Part shown: one piece after another, positions 28,705 to 36,867 of the stretch
How positions within the stretch are numbered: position 1 is the first letter of the stretch
Layout of the letters: each line of letters starts with the position of its first letter
Translations under genes and position numbers: made by a program
Assembly (NCBI GenBank): GCA_963696105.1
Contig: CAVOIP010000003.1
Coordinates: forward strand, 186,001-250,000
Origin: CAVRTM01 sp963696105
Lineage (GTDB): Bacteria; Actinomycetota; Actinomycetes; Actinomycetales; Dermatophilaceae
Length of the DNA: 64,000 bases
Reading direction: 5' to 3'
Notes under the pieces: model-generated
The model's database searches: none
The model's input: only the letters and a program-made list of their open reading frames with translations
Told to the model about the DNA's origin: nothing

Positions 28705-30186
28705 ATGGGTGAGGACGTCGCAGGGACCGGCTACACGCGCGAGCAGCGTCAGCGCTACCGGGAGAAGGTCCGCCAGAACCTGGACGTGTTCGAGCAGATG
28801 CTGGCCCGCAGCAGCTTCGACGTCGAGCGGCCGATGACCGGGATGGAGATGGAGCTCAACCTGGTCGACGCCGACTACCAGCCCCGGATGTCCAACGCCG
28901 AGGTGCTGGCGCGGATCGCCGACCCGGACTACCAGACCGAGCTGGGGCGCTACAACATCGAGCTCAACGTGCCGCCGCGGCCGCTGCCGGGCGACTCCGC
29001 GCTCGAGCTCGAGGAGACCCTGCGCACGAGCCTGAACCGTGCCGAGGGGCTGGCCAACCAGACCGGCGCCCACATCGTCGCGATCGGCATCCTGCCCACC
29101 GTCATGCCCGAGCACTTCAGCACCGCGTGGATGAGTGCCAACGCCCGCTACGCCGCCCTCAACGAGGCGGTCTTCAGCGCCCGCGGCGAGGACGTGTTCA
29201 TCGACATCGAGGGGCCGTCGGGGGAGCGGCTGGCCACGTACGCCGACACCATCGCCCCGGAGTCCGCCTGTACGTCGGTGCAGCTGCACCTCCAGGTGGC
29301 CCCCCAGGACTTCGCCGCCCACTGGAACGCCGCGCAGGCGATCAGCGGCCCGCAGCTGGCGCTGGGCGCGAACTCGCCGTACTTCTTCGGACGGCGACTG
29401 TGGGCCGAGACGCGGGTCGAGCTGTTCTCCCAGGCCACCGACACCCGGGCGGTGGAGCTGAAGAACCAGGGCGTGCGCCCCCGGGTGTTCTTCGGCGAGC
29501 GGTGGATCACCTCGATCTTCGACCTGTTCGAGGAGAACGTGCGCTACTTCCCGGCCCTGCTGCCGGAGACCTCCCAGGAGGACCCGGTGGCGGTGCTGGC
29601 CGAGGGCAAGGCCCCGCGGCTGTCGGAGCTGCGGCTGCACAACGGCACCATCTACCGCTGGAACCGCCCCATCTACGACATCGTCGGCGGCACCCCCCAC
29701 CTGCGGGTCGAGAACCGCGTCCTGCCGGCCGGCCCCTCGATCGTGGACGTTCTCGCGAACTCGGCCTTCTACTACGGCGTGCTGCGCATGCTGGCCAACG
29801 ACGACCGGCCGGTCTGGACCAAGATGAGCTTCGCCGCGGCCGAGCACAACTTCCAGTCCTGCGCTCGCCGGGGCATCGACTCCCGCGTCTACTGGCCCGG
29901 GTTCGGGGAGCTCGCGGCCGAGGAGCTGGTCCTGCGGCACCTGCTGCCGCTGGCCCACGAGGGGCTCGAGCAGTGGGGCGTCTCCACGGCCGTCCGCGAC
30001 CGCTACCTCGGGGTGATCGAGGGGCGCTGCACCTCGGGCATGAACGGCGCCGCCTGGCAGGTCGCCACGGTCGAGCGGCTGGAGGAACGCGGCGCCGACC
30101 GGAGAAAGGCGCTCGGCGGCATGCTCGAGCGCTACATCGAGGGCATGGCGGCCAACGAGCCGGTGCACACCTGGAAGGTGCCCTGA
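28705..30186 (+). CDS. glutamate-cysteine ligase family protein
   Basis: ATP-dependent carboxylate-amine ligase of the GCS2 family, 493 residues. The nearest activity is joining glutamate to cysteine, but actinobacteria use mycothiol, so another gamma-glutamyl product is possible. Recognisable regions are MTGMEMELNLVD (near 45-56), YNIELNVPPRPLPGD, a substrate-binding stretch SACTSVQLHLQV, LGANSPYFFGRRLW and HLRVENRVLPAGPSIVD with its conserved glutamate and arginine. No transmembrane or signal segment is seen. GGGAGG lies seven bases before the ATG at 28705. It is divergent from sbcD and has no biosynthetic neighbours, so the context does not help. Confidence 0.85.
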   Translation: MGEDVAGTGYTREQRQRYREKVRQNLDVFEQMLARSSFDVERPMTGMEMELNLVDADYQPRMSNAEVLARIADPDYQTELGRYNIELNVPPRPLPGDSALELEETLRTSLNRAEGLANQTGAHIVAIGILPTVMPEHFSTAWMSANARYAALNEAVFSARGEDVFIDIEGPSGERLATYADTIAPESACTSVQLHLQVAPQDFAAHWNAAQAISGPQLALGANSPYFFGRRLWAETRVELFSQATDTRAVELKNQGVRPRVFFGERWITSIFDLFEENVRYFPALLPETSQEDPVAVLAEGKAPRLSELRLHNGTIYRWNRPIYDIVGGTPHLRVENRVLPAGPSIVDVLANSAFYYGVLRMLANDDRPVWTKMSFAAAEHNFQSCARRGIDSRVYWPGFGELAAEELVLRHLLPLAHEGLEQWGVSTAVRDRYLGVIEGRCTSGMNGAAWQVATVERLEERGADRRKALGGMLERYIEGMAANEPVHTWKVP

Positions 30187-30265
30187 GCGGTGTCACCGGG
30201 GTGCGGCGGCACCAGGCGGCGCCGGGCCCGGTGACCGTTGTCGGGGCGGTGGTCTATCGTGAACG

Positions 30266-30290
30266 CAAGGGCTCCCCTTGACGCCCTTGA
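30266..30290. promoter_or_regulatory. palindromic operator before the RES toxin-antitoxin operon
   Basis: CAAGGG-CTC-CCCTTG (30266-30280) is a perfect palindrome, followed by a second half-site CCCTTGA (30284-30290) in direct repeat with the first. It sits between a TATCGT -10-like box (30255-30260) and the antitoxin ribosome-binding site, the usual place for toxin-antitoxin autorepression. Confidence 0.55.
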
Positions 30291-30302
30291 CCGGAGGAAC
30301 CG

Positions 30303-30935
30303 ATGACCGCCCGCACCAGGCCCGCCAGCACCACGGCCTCAGCCGAGACCGCCGCACCGGCCCCGGCTGAGGCGACGGCTGAGCCGGCGACGACGACGAC
30401 GACCGAGGCTGCCGCCGAGCGCGCCCTCGTCACCCGCGTGGGCGCACTGGTCGCCGAGCGGGCTCGGCTGCTCGCGGCCCAGGGCCGGACCCTCGGCGAC
30501 CTCGGGGACCTCGACGAGCTCGCTGCACGGATGGTCTCCGCGCTGCCCACCCAGCACCCGTACGACGAGCCGCTCGGCCCGTTCTACGACACGACCGGGC
30601 TGGTGTCCTGGCTCGGCGTGTCCCGCCAGGCCGTCGCCGACCGCGTCCGCCGCGGCACGCTGCTGGCCTGCCGCACCCAGGACGGCCACCTGGTCTACCC
30701 CGCATGGCAGTTCGCCCGCGACGGCGCGGTCCGTCCGGGTGTGGTGGAGGCGGTGGGGGAGTTCGCCCGGCGCGGGGCCGACGGGTGGGCCACCGCCTTG
30801 TGGCTGACGACGCCCAGCGACGTCTTCGGGGGCCAGAGCGCCGTCGACTACCTGGTCGTGCACCGCGCCTCCCGGGCCGCCGTGCAGCTCGTGGCCTCCA
30901 CCGCTGCCCTCGACGCCCGCACCTGGGCCGCATGA
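30303..30935 (+). CDS. Xre/MbcA/ParS-type antitoxin
   Basis: Predicted antitoxin of 210 residues for the RES-domain toxin encoded next. The first 40 residues are an Ala/Thr/Glu-rich disordered head. The middle has a helix-turn-helix-like segment (GLVSWLGVSRQAVADRVRRG). The C-terminal part resembles the MbcA/ParS toxin-binding domain, with ATALWLTTPSDVFGGQSAVDYL corresponding to the 'W(L/M)xTPxxxLGGxxPxDLL' pattern. GGAGGA precedes the ATG at 30303. Its stop overlaps the toxin ATG by four bases. The palindrome upstream suggests that it represses its own operon. The family usually has a shorter N-terminus. Confidence 0.82.
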   Translation: MTARTRPASTTASAETAAPAPAEATAEPATTTTTEAAAERALVTRVGALVAERARLLAAQGRTLGDLGDLDELAARMVSALPTQHPYDEPLGPFYDTTGLVSWLGVSRQAVADRVRRGTLLACRTQDGHLVYPAWQFARDGAVRPGVVEAVGEFARRGADGWATALWLTTPSDVFGGQSAVDYLVVHRASRAAVQLVASTAALDARTWAA

Positions 30936-31597
30936 GCGAGGGTCCCCCCGGGCCGTCGTCCCCCTCGCGGGCGGTGGTGGCGCAGCAGGCCCCGCGTGTC
31001 CCGCTCGGCGGCTTCCCCGTCCACACGGTGCGACCGGACGTCCCGGTGTTCCGGGCCCACACCGCCGGGCTGGGTCCGTGGTGGTTCGGCAGCGACGGCT
31101 GCGGACGCTTCGACCTGCCCGCACCGAGCGGCACCTGCTACCTCGCGACGAGCGCCGTCGCGGCGCTGCGGGAGCGGATCGGGGTGGTCCTCGGCGGCTC
31201 CGCCAGCGTCCCGGCGGCACTGCTCGAGGGCGTGGTGGTCTCGCGGCTACGCACTCCCGGGCGCAGGCGCGTGGCCGACCTCGAGGCCACCCGCGCCGCG
31301 GACTTCGGCGTCACCCGCGAGCTCGAGACGATGGTGCCCTACGACGTCCCACAGGCCTGGGCGCGCGCCTTCGCCGCAGTCGACCTCGAGGGCGTGCGCT
31401 ACGCCCCCAGGTTCACGACCGGGCCCGCGCTCGCCGTGGCCCTGTTCGGCCCTGCGGGGGATGCCGGCTGGCCGGATGACGCGGCACCGCTACCGGCGGC
31501 CGACGTCCCCGGTGCGCCGCTGGCGATGCCCGCGCCGCGACGGATGGACCTGACCGTGGTGCGGCCGCCGCGCACCCGCACCCGGCGCCAGGCGTGA
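30932..31597 (+). CDS. RES-domain toxin (NAD-degrading MbcT type)
   Basis: Predicted toxin of 221 residues in the RES family, whose studied members destroy NAD+ by phosphorolysis or hydrolysis. The domain starts near residue 38: VFRAH gives the conserved arginine (Arg41), FGSDGCGRFDLP with CYLATSAVAALRERIG gives the glutamate (Glu81), and GVRYAPRFTTGPALAVALFG lies in the serine region. The serine position appears to hold Thr-Thr, which needs checking by alignment. The ATG at 30932 overlaps the antitoxin stop, giving tight coupling with antitoxin first. A proline-rich tail of about 25 residues follows the domain. Confidence 0.82.
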   Translation: MSEGPPGPSSPSRAVVAQQAPRVPLGGFPVHTVRPDVPVFRAHTAGLGPWWFGSDGCGRFDLPAPSGTCYLATSAVAALRERIGVVLGGSASVPAALLEGVVVSRLRTPGRRRVADLEATRAADFGVTRELETMVPYDVPQAWARAFAAVDLEGVRYAPRFTTGPALAVALFGPAGDAGWPDDAAPLPAADVPGAPLAMPAPRRMDLTVVRPPRTRTRRQA

Positions 31598-31770
31598 GTT
31601 CCGCGGGCCCCTGAGCGCCGGTCGCCCGGCGGCGGTCCACCCGACGTCGGGGTCCTCGGGCCTCTGGCGCCGGGTGCGCCGTACGAGCACTCTGGAGACC
31701 CGTCCGGCGCCTGGTCGGGCTCCACGTCCCGCCCGGCGCCGGGCACACGACCAGGTGGAAGGACCGCTCC

Positions 31771-32565
31771 ATGACCTCTGCGGACGATGTCCCAACCAGT
31801 GCCGTTCCCGAGCGGGACGCGGTGCGGATCGTGCCGCTCGCCGTTCCCGGCGACCTCCTGCGTCCGCTGGCCGCGGCCGCTCCCACCGCGCCGCCCCGGA
31901 TGACGTACCGCGGCGGGCCGCTGCTGACGTCGGTCGAGGTGTTCGTCGTCTACTGGGGGACAGCCTGGACGAGCCAGCCGCTGGCGGACACCGCGAGCCG
32001 CGTCGACTCGTTCTTCGACACCGTGCTGACCAGCGAGCTGATGGACCAGCTGTCCGAGTACGGCGTCGCGGGTCAGCAGATCGGCCACGGCCGCCGGGTC
32101 GGGCGCGCCGTGGTGGGCGCACCCGACCCCGGCCCGGTGGTGACCGATGCGGCGCTGCAGCAGATGCTGCGAGACCAGCTGGGCACCACTGGCCGCTTTC
32201 CCACCGTCGACCGCAACAGCCTGTTCTTCGTCTTCCTGCCACCGGGCACCGCTGTCGTGCAAGGCGGTTCGCGCTCATGCCAGGCGTTCTGCGGGTACCA
32301 CGACGTCATGGACTCCGACCTGTTCTACGCCGTGGTGCCCTACCCCGGGTGCCAGGGCTGCACCGGCACGCTCAGCGTCTTCGACGCCCTGACGTCCGTG
32401 AGCTCGCACGAGCTCTGTGAGGCGGTCACCGACCCGGTGCCGGGGCAGGGCTGGTACGACGACGTGAACGGCGAGATCGGGGACGTCTGCGCCTGGCAGA
32501 CCCGGGTGGTCGGCAGCTACACCGTCCAGCGGGAGTGGTCCAACACGAGCAGCCAGTGCCTGTGA
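31771..32565 (+). CDS. hypothetical protein with HExxE motif
   Basis: A 264-residue protein not assigned to a named family. The central part has VEVFVVYWGTAW, a variable middle and LFFVFLPPGTAVV. The C-terminal part carries SSHELCEAVTDP (HExxE), WYDDVNGEIGDVCAW and ends WSNTSSQC. The HExxE with a downstream glutamate resembles a zinc-peptidase site, and there are several cysteines (SRSCQAFCGYH, GCQGC) that could form disulfides. There is no ordinary signal peptide, which is odd for a cysteine-rich, surface-like protein. The ATG at 31771 is preceded by GGAAGGA. Distant likeness to plant EXORDIUM-type proteins is possible but cannot be shown here. Confidence 0.6.
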   Translation: MTSADDVPTSAVPERDAVRIVPLAVPGDLLRPLAAAAPTAPPRMTYRGGPLLTSVEVFVVYWGTAWTSQPLADTASRVDSFFDTVLTSELMDQLSEYGVAGQQIGHGRRVGRAVVGAPDPGPVVTDAALQQMLRDQLGTTGRFPTVDRNSLFFVFLPPGTAVVQGGSRSCQAFCGYHDVMDSDLFYAVVPYPGCQGCTGTLSVFDALTSVSSHELCEAVTDPVPGQGWYDDVNGEIGDVCAWQTRVVGSYTVQREWSNTSSQCL

Positions 32566-32606
32566 CCGTCGTCGAACAGCCAAGCGGGCAAGGCCAGCCC
32601 CAGCGA

Positions 32607-33227
32607 CTACCCGGGCGTCTGGTTCCAGCTCTCGAGCGCCGGCAGGCCGTGCTCCTGACCCAGCACGCTGACCGACCCGGCCTCGAGGGTCAGCTGCGCG
32701 CCGAAGCAGGGGTCCTGCTCGAGGTAGACCGACGCCAGCACGCGCAGGCAGTGGCCGTGCCCGACCAGCGCCACGTCACCGACCTCGAGCAGGGGCAGGA
32801 CGCGGTCGATCACGCCACGGACCCGGCCGGCGACGTCGTGGATCGTCTCGCCGGGGGTGGCACCGGGGACCACGCCGTCGTGGAAGACGGTCCACGGGTA
32901 ACCGACGCGCTCGCGGATCTGCGGGGTCGTCAGCCCCTCGTAGCCGCCGTAGTCCCACTCGACCAGGCGGGGCTCGACCTCCGCACCGTCGAGCCCGGCG
33001 AGCTCGGCCGTGCGCCGGGCGCGCACCAGCGGCGAGGTCAGGACGGCGGCGAACGTGCGGGTCTTGAGCAGCGATGCGGTGGCGCGGGCGAGGTCCTCGC
33101 CACGCTCGGTCAAGGGGATGTCGGTGAGCCCGGTGTGCTGGCCCGACCTCGACCACTCCGTCTCGCCGTGGCGGAGCAGCACCAGCGAGCCGCTATACGA
33201 AGCAGGGGTTCTCGACAGGGACGTCAC
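32607..33227 (-). CDS. histidine phosphatase family protein
   Basis: Phosphoglycerate-mutase-like phosphatase of 206 residues. The catalytic histidine is in LVLLRHGETEWS (about 16-27), the second pair of arginine/glutamate positions in SPLVRARRTAEL and WDYGGYEGL, and the second histidine in VALVGHGHCLRV. These fit the acid-phosphatase branch (cobC/gpm-like), and the substrate is unknown. The GTG at 33227 gives a short head before the first strand. It is convergent with the HExxE-protein gene and divergent from the DJ-1 family gene. No operon partner. Confidence 0.9.
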   Translation of the reverse strand: MTSLSRTPASYSGSLVLLRHGETEWSRSGQHTGLTDIPLTERGEDLARATASLLKTRTFAAVLTSPLVRARRTAELAGLDGAEVEPRLVEWDYGGYEGLTTPQIRERVGYPWTVFHDGVVPGATPGETIHDVAGRVRGVIDRVLPLLEVGDVALVGHGHCLRVLASVYLEQDPCFGAQLTLEAGSVSVLGQEHGLPALESWNQTPG

Positions 33228-33355
33228 GCCTTCAGCGTACGTTCCGCACGCCGGTCGGGCAGCCCGGGGGACCGCTGCGCGCCCGCGCCGGCCTCCGGCG
33301 GTCGGTCTCCCGGCGACGATTTGCCACGCCGGGCACGGAGGACGAGGGTGGGGGC

Positions 33356-33895
33356 ATGGCTGATCTCAACGGAAAGACCATTGCGTTCCTCGTCGCTGCC
33401 GAGGGCATCGAGCGCGTCGAGCTGACCGAGCCCTGGGCCGCGGTCGTCGAGGCCGGCGGCACTCCCGTCCTCCTCAGCCCGCAGGAGGGGCAGGTGCAGA
33501 CCTTCGACCACCTCGACAAGGCCGAGACGCTCCCGGTCGACAAGGCGGTCAAGGACGCGGACATCGCCGACTACGACGCCCTGGTGCTGCCCGGCGGCGT
33601 GGCCAACCCCGACCAGCTGCGCACCGACGGCGACGCCGTCGGCTTCGTGCGCGACTTCCTCGGCACCGACAAGCCCGTGGCGGCGATCTGCCACGCACCC
33701 TGGACGCTGGTAGAGGCCGGCGTGCTGCAGGGGCGCACGCTGACGTCGTGGCCGAGCCTGCGCACCGACATCACCAACGCCGGGGGCACGTGGGTCGACC
33801 AGCAGGTGGTCACGGACGGCAACCTCATCACGAGCCGCAACCCCGATGACATCCCGGCGTTCAACAAGGCGCTGCTCGACACCCTCGGGCGCTGA
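33356..33895 (+). CDS. DJ-1/PfpI family protein
   Basis: A 179-residue protein of the DJ-1/PfpI/YhbO group, class I glutamine-amidotransferase fold. Members act as stress-induced deglycases or proteases, and the exact activity is disputed. The nucleophile elbow is VAAICHAPWTLVEAG (cysteine near residue 110) followed by the catalytic histidine. The glutamate near the start is in AEGIERVELTEPW, and ALVLPGGVANPDQLR is also typical. GGTGGGGG stands before the ATG at 33356. It is followed after 27 bases by the PhzF-like gene, so the two may share a transcript. Confidence 0.92.
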   Translation: MADLNGKTIAFLVAAEGIERVELTEPWAAVVEAGGTPVLLSPQEGQVQTFDHLDKAETLPVDKAVKDADIADYDALVLPGGVANPDQLRTDGDAVGFVRDFLGTDKPVAAICHAPWTLVEAGVLQGRTLTSWPSLRTDITNAGGTWVDQQVVTDGNLITSRNPDDIPAFNKALLDTLGR

Positions 33896-33922
33896 CCTCC
33901 GGCTCCGTGGCACGATCGGGCG

Positions 33923-34780
33923 ATGACCACCACCCGTGAGCTGCCCTTTCGCCTGCTGAACGTCTTCACCGAGGGTGACGACCCGTTCTCGGGCAACCCG
34001 CTGTGCGTCTTCGAGGACGCGCGGGGGCTGAGCGAGGCGGAGATGCAGGGGCTGGCCCGCCAGCTCAACCTCTCGGAGACGACGTTCGTCACGCCGCCGG
34101 TGGGGGAGGAGACCGCGACCGTGCGGATCTTCACGCCCAGCTACGAGATGCCGTTCGCGGGGCACCCCACCCTCGGCACGGCCGCGGTCGTGAGCGACCT
34201 GGCCGGCGGCCGCGACCGGGTGCTGCTGAGCATGCCGGCCGGGCTGATCCCGGTGCATGCGGACGGCACCTCGTGGACCCTGCGGGCCAACGCGCCGAAG
34301 ACCGGCGCGGTGGACGCCGACCCGGCCGACCTCGCCCGCATGGTGGGTCTTGCGCCGTCCGCGCTGGCCGATGCGGCCCAGTGGGTGGACACCGGCACCG
34401 TGCAGATGCTGCTGCCGCTGCGCTCGGCGGCCGACGTGCAAGCAGCGACCGCCGACCCCGTCCTGCTGCGCCGGTTCGCGACCCGGCCGGACCAGCAGGC
34501 GCTGGTCTACCTCTGGGCACCCCGCGAGGACGGCGATCTGGAGGCGCGGCTGTTCTTCACCCAGGACGGTGCCGTCATCGAGGACCCGGCGACCGGTTCG
34601 GCGTGCGCGAACCTCGGCGGGTGGTTCCAGGCCCGCGGTGAGCGGGGGATCTCCCACCGGATCCACCAGGGGTCGGCGGTGCACCGCCCGTCGCTGCTGC
34701 AGCTCGAGGTCGATGAGAACGGCGCGATCCTGGTCTCCGGCGCCGTGTCGGATGTCGCGCGCGGGGTCTACCGGCTCTGA
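33923..34780 (+). CDS. PhzF-family isomerase-like protein
   Basis: A 285-residue PhzF/YddE-fold protein. The family includes isomerases such as PhzF of phenazine synthesis, but most members have unknown substrates. Conserved features: DPFSGNPLCVFEDA, the catalytic glutamate in LNLSETTFV (about residue 52), MPFAGHPTLGTA and EDPATGSACANLGGWF. Two similar halves make the expected pseudo-symmetric fold. There is no phenazine or other secondary-metabolite gene nearby. It follows the DJ-1 gene by 27 bases and is convergent with the phosphotransferase gene. Confidence 0.9.
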   Translation: MTTTRELPFRLLNVFTEGDDPFSGNPLCVFEDARGLSEAEMQGLARQLNLSETTFVTPPVGEETATVRIFTPSYEMPFAGHPTLGTAAVVSDLAGGRDRVLLSMPAGLIPVHADGTSWTLRANAPKTGAVDADPADLARMVGLAPSALADAAQWVDTGTVQMLLPLRSAADVQAATADPVLLRRFATRPDQQALVYLWAPREDGDLEARLFFTQDGAVIEDPATGSACANLGGWFQARGERGISHRIHQGSAVHRPSLLQLEVDENGAILVSGAVSDVARGVYRL

Positions 34781-34806
34781 GGCAGCCGGCGACAGCAGCG
34801 AACGAC

Positions 34807-35604
34807 CTACTGCAGCAACGCATCCCGGATGGCCTGCAGGTTCAGGTCGAACCATTCCTGGACGCGCTCCGAGAGGTCGGCGCCTTCTGCGCGCCAGAAG
34901 GCGGCGAAGCCGCGATGCCCCGACTCGGCGTGCCGCCGCACGTTGTCGTAGCACCAGGTGTGGTTGGGCTGCAGGGCCTGGGCCACCAGCTCGCGCTCGT
35001 CCCGGGGCAGGCCGTAGGCGTCGACGAAGGTGCGCAGGCGCTGCAGGGACCGACCCCGCCGGGCGTCGGCGATGTCGCCGTCGGGGCGCAGCGGGGCCCA
35101 CAACCGCGCCGCGGCCGCGACGTCCCACACCCGCGACCCGGGCCCTGCCAGGTCGAAGTCGATCAGCGCGACCGCCACGCCGTCGCGGAAGACGATGTTG
35201 TCCATGTTGGGGTCGTTGTGGCTCACCAGCCCGCTCCTGAACCGGTCCGGCACCGGTAGCTGCCACGGCAGGCCCTCTCCGTCGAACGACGCGACCGCCT
35301 CGTGGTACCGGTGGAGCAGCCGCGCCACGCTCTCCAGCGCCGGCGTGGTGAGCGACCACGGCGGGTACGGCGGCGCGATGGCCGTGCCGGGGACGTACGT
35401 GAGGACCTCGCGGCCACGGTCGTCGACGCCGAGCAGCCTTGGCGCGCCGTCGAACCCGACCGTCTCCAGGTGCCGCAGCAGTGCGTGGGTGGAGGGAGTG
35501 GTGGGGCGCCACGGCCGGCGCACCGTGTCGCCGACGCGCACGACCAGGCCCTGGTTGGCCGTGCCGCCGGTCAGCTCCACCTCCTGGTGGCGCTCAGTCG
35601 GCAC
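34807..35604 (-). CDS. APH-family phosphotransferase
   Basis: Aminoglycoside-phosphotransferase-like small-molecule kinase of 265 residues. Kinase motifs: VVRVGDTVRRPW with the start of the N-lobe, LTYVPGTAIAPP hinge-like segment, catalytic loop VSHNDPNMDNIVF (Brenner motif HxDxxxxN) and metal-binding IDFDLAGPG. The substrate may be an antibiotic, homoserine or choline; nothing in the context decides. The GTG at 35604 was taken. Its C-terminus is a helical domain with WCYDNVRRHAESGH and LNLQAIRDALL. Confidence 0.87.
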   Translation of the reverse strand: MPTERHQEVELTGGTANQGLVVRVGDTVRRPWRPTTPSTHALLRHLETVGFDGAPRLLGVDDRGREVLTYVPGTAIAPPYPPWSLTTPALESVARLLHRYHEAVASFDGEGLPWQLPVPDRFRSGLVSHNDPNMDNIVFRDGVAVALIDFDLAGPGSRVWDVAAAARLWAPLRPDGDIADARRGRSLQRLRTFVDAYGLPRDERELVAQALQPNHTWCYDNVRRHAESGHRGFAAFWRAEGADLSERVQEWFDLNLQAIRDALLQ

Positions 35605-35649
35605 GGACCCTCCCGGCCTGGTTGACGCGGGTGCCAGCCACGCCCGGGC

Positions 35650-36606
35650 TCATCCGTCGCCGAGCAGCGTCCGTGCCAGGGACGCGTGGGTGACCAGGGC
35701 GTTGACCAGGCCACCGCGCACGGCCGCCCGCACTGCGGGGGCCTTGGCCCTGCCGTAGGCGATGGCGAGGACCTCGGGGATGGCCTGCATCTGGCGGGCG
35801 TCGATCCCGATCATGCGGTCGCTGAGGCGGCCCTCGACCGGCGTGCCCTCGGCGTCCACGAAGACCCCGGAGATGTCCCCGATGACGCCAGATCGGCTCA
35901 GCTCGTCACGCTCCTCCGCACGCATGGCGTCATACAGGGTGGACTGCCCGGCCTCCCAGGACCCGAGACCCACGACCGCCTTCGTGACGGAGCCGAAGTG
36001 GGCGAAGGCCTCTGCGATCTCCGGCTGGTGGCGCATCGCCGTGGCGGTCGCGGCGTCGGGGACGATGAGCGGTGCGTAGAAGAGGTAGGCCGGGCCTCCG
36101 GAGATCCGGGCAGCCTCGCGCACCAGCTCGATCGAGTTGTCGTCGGCTCCGTTGCGGACGAGCGCCCCGGTCAGCTGGACGACCGGCGTCGCTGCGAGCC
36201 GGGTCAGCGAGGCCGTCATCGCGCTCACCGCGCGCGCCCACGCGAGGCCCAGGACGTCCTCGGCCGTCACGATCTCGCCGAGCAGGTCGGCGGCCGCCTT
36301 GCCCAGCTGCTGGCGCAGCGTCTCGGGGTGGCCCTCGGGGGAGTCCACGACCAAGGCGTGGCGCAGCCCGAGCGCCTCCTGCAACCGGCCGGACAGGTCG
36401 ACGTCGATCGACCCGGCGTAGCCGATCTCGATGCGCACGAGGCCGCTGGTGCGCGCCGACTCGATCAGCCTCGCGACCTTGAACCGGCTGAGCTGGAACT
36501 CGTCGGCGATGTCGACCTTCGAGCGGCCGTCGACGTAGTAGCGACGGGCGACGGAGGCGGTGAGCACCAGCAGTGCGGGGCCCCCGTCGAAGGCTCGCGG
36601 GTCCAC
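35650..36606 (-). CDS. SorC/DeoR-type sugar-binding transcriptional regulator
   Basis: Regulator of 318 residues, probably controlling the divergent polyol operon. The N-terminal helix-turn-helix is VARRYYVDGRSKVDIADEFQ with LSRFKVARLIESARTSGLVRI. The rest is the SorC sugar-phosphate-binding domain with ETLRQQLGKAAADLL, DVLGLAWARAV, the segment TKAVVGLGSWEAGQSTLYDA, GDISGVFVDAEG and DARQMQAIPEVLAIAYG. The GTG at 36606 has AAGGAGGTG seven bases ahead. Members of the family bind the phosphorylated or free sugar and then leave or gain DNA. The palindrome at 36720-36737 is the candidate operator. Confidence 0.93.
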   Translation of the reverse strand: MDPRAFDGGPALLVLTASVARRYYVDGRSKVDIADEFQLSRFKVARLIESARTSGLVRIEIGYAGSIDVDLSGRLQEALGLRHALVVDSPEGHPETLRQQLGKAAADLLGEIVTAEDVLGLAWARAVSAMTASLTRLAATPVVQLTGALVRNGADDNSIELVREAARISGGPAYLFYAPLIVPDAATATAMRHQPEIAEAFAHFGSVTKAVVGLGSWEAGQSTLYDAMRAEERDELSRSGVIGDISGVFVDAEGTPVEGRLSDRMIGIDARQMQAIPEVLAIAYGRAKAPAVRAAVRGGLVNALVTHASLARTLLGDG

Positions 36607-36683
36607 GGTCCACCTCCTTGCTGCGCCGGGCGAGCGACAGTGTGCCACGGCGGTGCCGCTGGACTCCGGGCTGTCGGCAGCGG

Positions 36684-36737
36684 TTGACAGGGGCCCCGGA
36701 ATGGGAGTTCACTCACCCATGAGCACAATATCGCTCA
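36684..36737 (+). promoter_or_regulatory. promoter and SorC operator candidate of the polyol operon
   Basis: TTGACA (36684-36689) with a weak TTCACT -10 after 18 bases (36708-36713). Downstream lies an inverted repeat TGAGC (36720-36724) N8 GCTCA (36733-36737), with an AT-rich centre, placed where a repressor could block transcription. Confidence 0.45.
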
Positions 36738-36867
36738 GATGAGCAGTGCTGGCAAGGCGCCCGCCCCGGCTCCCCGGCCGAGCGGACAGACCGACACATC
36801 GAGTCAGGGCAGCGGTGCGGCAGCGCAGTCGCCGGCCCGCCCAGGCAGTGGCTGGAGGAGGATTCGC

